Below the pieces are notes generated by a model. The model had not been told where the DNA came from, did not search any database, and saw nothing but the letters and a program-made list of their open reading frames with translations. The translations under genes were made by a program, and so were the position numbers. This document shows, piece after piece, positions 12,714 to 16,206 of a stretch of 16,206 nt of DNA. The stretch covers positions 1-16,206 of the forward strand of contig JAHKLH010000017.1 of NCBI GenBank assembly GCA_029856635.1. The letters run 5' to 3'. Origin of the DNA: Candidatus Njordarchaeota archaeon (lineage in GTDB: Archaea > Asgardarchaeota > Njordarchaeia > Njordarchaeales > JAHKLH01). How positions within the stretch are numbered: position 1 is the stretch's first letter; the number at the start of each line of letters is the position of its first letter.

Positions 12714-13988
12714 ATGACGTACGTAGCAAAAGGATGGTTAATAAAGAAGCGAGAACACGGAAAAATAATATTTCTAGATATGCGAACGATAGATCAACCC
12801 TGGATACCCTTACAGGTGGTCATAAAAAAGCAGGAAGTTGATGAAATAACGTGGGAAAACGCCAAAAAACTGCGACAAGAGGCATCATTTATAGCAGAAG
12901 GAGAACTGATTCAAAATCCTCGAGCTCCTGGTGGTCGTGAATTAAGAGGAAAACAAATAATAATTGTTCATAATCCTGAAGAACCGTGGCCACTTGGGAA
13001 AAAGTCACATCCACCGGAAGTTCTTATGAAGTATCGCCATTTGTCTGTTAGAGGACAAAAGTTTATAAAGATATGGATTGTTAGAGAAAAACTCATTCAT
13101 TACCTTAGAGAATGGTTCGAGAAAAATCATTGGCATGAAGTAAGCCCACCAATTTTTGTTATGACAGCATGTGAAGGCGGTGCAACACTTTTCCGTGTAA
13201 AATGGTTTGAAGAAAAAATTCCAGTATATCTCACGCAAAGTGCTCAACTTTACCTTGAAGCATTATGTTTTGCCCTTGGTCGTGTTTGGTGTTTAGCCCC
13301 ATCTTTTCGCGCAGAAAAATCCAGAACTAGACGACATTTAGCGGAATATTGGCATTTAGAGGCAGAAGCTGCATTCTTTAACTTCGAGGATAATCTAAGA
13401 GTACAAGAAGAACTCGTAATATACGCTATCAAAAAACTGCTTAATGATGATGTTACAGGAGAACTTATAAAGGAGATTCGTGGAAATGTAGATGACCTTG
13501 ACGAAATCAAGGCGCCTCTTCCGCGTGTAACGTATACTGAGGCAATGGAGATTCTTCAAAGAAAGAATTTCAAGATAAAATGGGGAGATGACTTAGGTGC
13601 TGATGAGGAAAAGGCATTAAGTGAAGAAATAGGCACTGCATTCTTTTTAACCCATTTTCCAACGGAAATAAAGTCATTTTATGTTAAATTAGATCCTAAC
13701 GATCCACGAGTATGTTTAGCCGCAGATTTGATTGTTCCTCATGTTGGAGAAATTATAGGTGGCTCTGAGCGCGAAACGGATGTAAATGAACTCATAAAAA
13801 GAATCAAAGCCCAGGGATTCGATCCTACAAATTATGAGTGGTATCTTGATTTACGTAGATTCGGATCCGTTCCTCACAGCGGATTTGGGTTGGGCATTGA
13901 TAGATTTTTGATGTATATCTTAAAGCTAGAACATATCCGAGACACATTACCATTTCCAAGACTTGCGCGCGTGAAATATTTCATTTAG
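12714..13988 (+). CDS. asnS: Asparaginyl-tRNA synthetase (class IIb)
   Basis: A 424-residue class II synthetase. Residues 1-90 form an OB-fold anticodon-binding domain, so this is not the truncated archaeal asparagine synthetase A-related protein. Motif 2 is FRAEKSRTRRHLAEYWHLEAE (about 198-218); HLAEYWHLE is typical of AsnRS, while AspRS usually has HLxEA/EFxxLD. Upstream, YLTQSAQLYLEA matches the AsnRS pattern, and the C-terminal GGSERETD, YEWYLDLRRFGSVPHSGFGLG (motif 3) and PFPR follow AsnRS closely. It charges tRNA-Asn directly. It is 33 bases after Nop10 with only a weak ribosome-binding site, and is probably the third gene of that operon. A non-discriminating AspRS is the alternative but is less likely. 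Confidence 0.9.
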   Translation: MTYVAKGWLIKKREHGKIIFLDMRTIDQPWIPLQVVIKKQEVDEITWENAKKLRQEASFIAEGELIQNPRAPGGRELRGKQIIIVHNPEEPWPLGKKSHPPEVLMKYRHLSVRGQKFIKIWIVREKLIHYLREWFEKNHWHEVSPPIFVMTACEGGATLFRVKWFEEKIPVYLTQSAQLYLEALCFALGRVWCLAPSFRAEKSRTRRHLAEYWHLEAEAAFFNFEDNLRVQEELVIYAIKKLLNDDVTGELIKEIRGNVDDLDEIKAPLPRVTYTEAMEILQRKNFKIKWGDDLGADEEKALSEEIGTAFFLTHFPTEIKSFYVKLDPNDPRVCLAADLIVPHVGEIIGGSERETDVNELIKRIKAQGFDPTNYEWYLDLRRFGSVPHSGFGLGIDRFLMYILKLEHIRDTLPFPRLARVKYFI

Positions 13989-14042
13989 TTTTGCTTAAAA
14001 GTTAATGCTACTTATTCTTCTAAAAGAAATTGCTGGTTTTAC

Positions 14043-14049
14043 TTATATA
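14043..14049 (+). promoter_or_regulatory. TATA box of the propeller-protein gene
   Basis: TTATATA in the 125-base gap after asnS is the best TATA match nearby. It predicts initiation around 14072, leaving a leader of about 40 bases that contains GAGGGATG (14103-14110), an acceptable Shine-Dalgarno site for the ATG at 14114. Confidence 0.5.
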
Positions 14050-14113
14050 CGCAATACTTTGTTTATGAATATCTTTCTTGAATGAAACTATCATACCCAT
14101 CAGAGGGATGAAA

Positions 14114-16147
14114 ATGGGCTTCATTAAAATTTGGGGCTTCAAAGCAACAAATGGAATTTCAAAAGTTCTTTCAGAGGACATAAATAAGGATGGACTAGAT
14201 GAAATTCTCGTAGCGAGTTGGGATGGATTTATCTATGCACTTGATTCTCAAGGCCGATTAATGTGGAAGACACGATCCCCTGGAGCAACACCATTGCCAG
14301 CAAGTACGGTTTCTGTATTTCGTGGTGCAAAACCTGAGATACTAACTGGATTTCACAAAAATCTAGTCGGTATTTCTCCGAATGGAAGCATAGAATGGAG
14401 AACCCAAGTAGATAGTTGGATAACTGAATTACTTTGCCTCGAAAATGAAGGAGAATTACGCACATTTGTTTTTACACGAAAAGGAAATATGTACGTCTTT
14501 ACAAATGATGGAGAAAAAATAAGATCTAGAAAAATATCCGAGAAATTCCTTTCGGCTCCAAAAATATGCGTATCTGATGTTAATTTTGATTATCACAAGG
14601 AGATTCTCATCGCAATTAAAAACCGGATTATGATATTTGACCCCGATGGGGATGAAATAACTTCTCATGAGTTTCCAAAGGAAATATCAAATGTTTGCGC
14701 CGATAATTTTGCCGTTTTTGTTTATTCTGACGGACTTTATGCGATGTATGCAGATAAAAAAAGAAAAATCTCATCAGTAATAGCCAAAGAGATTATATTG
14801 GGGGATATAGATGGTGATTACATAAATGAAATCATAGCAATTACTTCAGATGAAATAAAAGTACTCAAATATGACCTTGAAGAAAAAATATCTACAAAAG
14901 TAATTAGTCGAAGAAAAATTCGTTTAGATACCTCTGAATTCTTTACAAAAGCTTGTGATATAAACGGTGACCTAAAAAGTGAAATCCTAGTTATAACATC
15001 AAATGATAAGTTGCATGTAATAAGCATACATGATACTTCGCAGAAATTACATTTACATAGTTTTGACGTACACTATTCTCCAAGCGTTATCACAATGTCG
15101 AATCTTTTTGGTATAGGAAAATCCGATTTGGTTATTCAGACAGGAAGAGAGGAAATATCAGCATTCACTTATGTTCCAAAGATTTCTCTTTTATCACCAC
15201 CTATTAAGCAAAAGCTTACTCGAATTGGAATTTTGAAATCACAAAAAATGCAAATCCGCTCTTCTGGACTTCTAATAAGAAAACGAGCCAAAGTTATAAC
15301 CCGCAGTAATCAAGATGTGGAATCTCTAATCATAGAATGCGTTCCCACAGCAAATACTGCAGAAATAAAACTCTACCAACGAAAGAGAATCACTTATAAA
15401 CAAACAATCCCTGTTTTTTATGACCGTGAGTTTGATGAACATAAATATATATTTACAACTAGCGAAGATATTGTTTTACTCAAAAATGCCAGTAATATGA
15501 TTATAAAACATCCACCACAGTTAGTACTCAAGAAAATCGGAAATAAAATCAACATTTCTGCATTTGAAGGAATATACCCACTAACTGTATACTATAAAGA
15601 TAAAACAGGGAAAACGGGAAAAATTTTCACCACACTCTTAGTAGAGAAAAGCATTGAAGCTACACTTAGTATTCCCCGGTATTGCTTAAGCGAGGAAATT
15701 ATTACAGTTACTTTAAAGAATAAAAGCAAATTACCATTAATAATCAAAGCATTTATTAGAAAAAATGCTCTTAATTTCATTCATTTGAATAAGGAGGCTC
15801 CAAAGATTATGTTACCATCAAATACCACAAAGACATTTAAATTATTCATCAAAATACCAATCAAAACACATAGAAAAAAAGCTTGGTTTGCTATCTCCTT
15901 TTTATATGGTCAGCAAGAAAATAAACTTTCAAGACGCATCGAGATTCCAGTATATTGCGAAGTTGTAAATAAACAGTGGCTTAAAGAGAAGTATAAAGAA
16001 TATTCTAAGCATCTCTCAGGTAATGAATTAATTGAAAAACTTGCTGATGAACTTAACTTAAGCAAAAATATAATTAAGCAATTCCTTTCTAAACTTGAAG
16101 CAAGCTCCTCACATGAGAGGAAAGATTTGCTTAAATATCTGAAGTAG
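14114..16147 (+). CDS. Cytoplasmic FG-GAP-like beta-propeller protein with Ig-like region and helical tail
   Basis: A 677-residue protein from ATG 14114; in-frame ATG 14108 and TTG 14078 are alternatives, and GAGGGAT supports 14114. Residues 1-355 are repeated strands with EF-hand-like loops of the FG-GAP type: DINKDGLDE (22-30), DVNFDYHKE (155-163), DIDGDYINE (231-239) and DINGDLKSE (282-290), alternating with strands such as GFIYALDSQGRLMW (38-51), as expected of a seven- or eight-bladed propeller. Residues 375-510 are strand-rich and basic. Residues 512-617 look like an Ig-like or appendage-type sandwich. Residues 620-677 are helical. There is no signal peptide or membrane segment, so it is cytoplasmic, unlike most FG-GAP proteins. 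Propeller, sandwich and helices in this order recall BBS-type coat subunits; this is a resemblance in architecture only. Function unknown. Confidence 0.72.
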   Translation: MGFIKIWGFKATNGISKVLSEDINKDGLDEILVASWDGFIYALDSQGRLMWKTRSPGATPLPASTVSVFRGAKPEILTGFHKNLVGISPNGSIEWRTQVDSWITELLCLENEGELRTFVFTRKGNMYVFTNDGEKIRSRKISEKFLSAPKICVSDVNFDYHKEILIAIKNRIMIFDPDGDEITSHEFPKEISNVCADNFAVFVYSDGLYAMYADKKRKISSVIAKEIILGDIDGDYINEIIAITSDEIKVLKYDLEEKISTKVISRRKIRLDTSEFFTKACDINGDLKSEILVITSNDKLHVISIHDTSQKLHLHSFDVHYSPSVITMSNLFGIGKSDLVIQTGREEISAFTYVPKISLLSPPIKQKLTRIGILKSQKMQIRSSGLLIRKRAKVITRSNQDVESLIIECVPTANTAEIKLYQRKRITYKQTIPVFYDREFDEHKYIFTTSEDIVLLKNASNMIIKHPPQLVLKKIGNKINISAFEGIYPLTVYYKDKTGKTGKIFTTLLVEKSIEATLSIPRYCLSEEIITVTLKNKSKLPLIIKAFIRKNALNFIHLNKEAPKIMLPSNTTKTFKLFIKIPIKTHRKKAWFAISFLYGQQENKLSRRIEIPVYCEVVNKQWLKEKYKEYSKHLSGNELIEKLADELNLSKNIIKQFLSKLEASSSHERKDLLKYLK

Positions 16148-16206
16148 TTTTTCCTTAACGCTCACACCAAGTAACCTTTGCATTTCCTTAAAAAGTTTGT
16201 GTTTAA
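16109..16206 (-). CDS. Possible 3' end of a converging minus-strand gene (partial)
   Basis: On the minus strand one frame is open from the window edge to a TGA at 16109-16111, giving 31 visible residues that read FKEMQRLLGVSVKEKLLQIF in the middle, an amphipathic helical pattern ending in PLM. If real, the gene converges on the propeller gene and overlaps its last 39 bases. With so few codons an open frame is not rare by chance, so this is a weak call. Confidence 0.25.
   Translation of the reverse strand, partial: KHKLFKEMQRLLGVSVKEKLLQIFKQIFPLM

Noticed and set aside
12464..12729. Three alternative open frames over the Nop10 region on both strands
   Set aside because: Only the frame at 12483 has the zinc-binding cysteines and the conserved HPPRF segment of Nop10.
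12714..13988. Archaeal asparagine synthetase A-related protein or AspRS
   Set aside because: The N-terminal OB anticodon-binding domain is present, which excludes the truncated synthetase-related protein, and motif 2 and the C-terminus follow AsnRS rather than AspRS.
1..16206. tRNA, rRNA, CRISPR arrays, insertion sequences, integrases
   Set aside because: I inspected the intergenic gaps for tRNA-like TTCGA arms, regular repeats and transposase motifs and saw none; this was by eye, so a diverged small RNA could be missed.

Overview
This is a gene-dense, AT-rich archaeal window. The translation and RNA genes settle the domain: eS1, uL14, aIF2-alpha, Nop10 and an archaeal/bacterial-type AsnRS, with a TFB-like cyclin-fold protein and archaeal-type Shine-Dalgarno sequences (GGTGAT, GGTGA). 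A small GTPase fused to a roadblock-like domain and a large cytoplasmic beta-propeller protein suggest a lineage on the Asgard/TACK side. That placement is an inference and no marker here proves it. I saw no tRNA, rRNA, CRISPR array, transposon or integrase. No gene-free stretch reaches 300 bases.

Layout. (1) 1-2105, plus strand: the end of korA, then korB and korC, a tightly packed 2-oxoacid:ferredoxin oxidoreductase operon of 2-oxoglutarate type. (2) 2162-3573, minus strand: ribosomal protein eS1 followed, with an ATGA overlap, by a xylose-isomerase-like TIM-barrel protein. (3) 3718-8254, plus strand: GTPase-roadblock fusion, a ureohydrolase, a TFB-like protein lacking the zinc ribbon, and a lone PilT/VirB11-type ATPase. 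(4) 8383-8934, minus strand: a 31-residue very basic, ribosomal-type protein followed by uL14. (5) 9067-9933, plus strand: SucD without an adjacent SucC. (6) 10030-11571, minus strand: a Toprim protein, a proteasome beta-like protein whose catalytic residues are all substituted, and a NYN/PIN-like protein with eroded acidic residues. (7) 11644-13988, plus strand: aIF2-alpha, Nop10 and AsnRS. (8) 14114-16147, plus strand: a 677-residue protein with an FG-GAP-like propeller, an Ig-like region and a helical tail. The final bases may carry the 3' end of a converging minus-strand gene.

Connections. KorABC makes succinyl-CoA and reduced ferredoxin, and SucD belongs to the enzyme that turns succinyl-CoA into succinate plus ATP, so the two fit one oxidative or reversible TCA segment. 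aIF2-alpha, Nop10 and AsnRS form a translation/RNA cluster divergent from the Toprim/pseudo-proteasome/NYN operon; they share a 72-base upstream region. The most unusual items are that operon, in which two of three products look like catalytically dead relatives of known enzymes, the GTPase-roadblock fusion, the ribbonless TFB-like gene beside an orphan ATPase, and the propeller protein, whose domain order resembles trafficking-coat subunits. Several genes appear to start at TTG: SucD and the NYN-like protein with a good SD in front, and Nop10 through overlap with the preceding stop.
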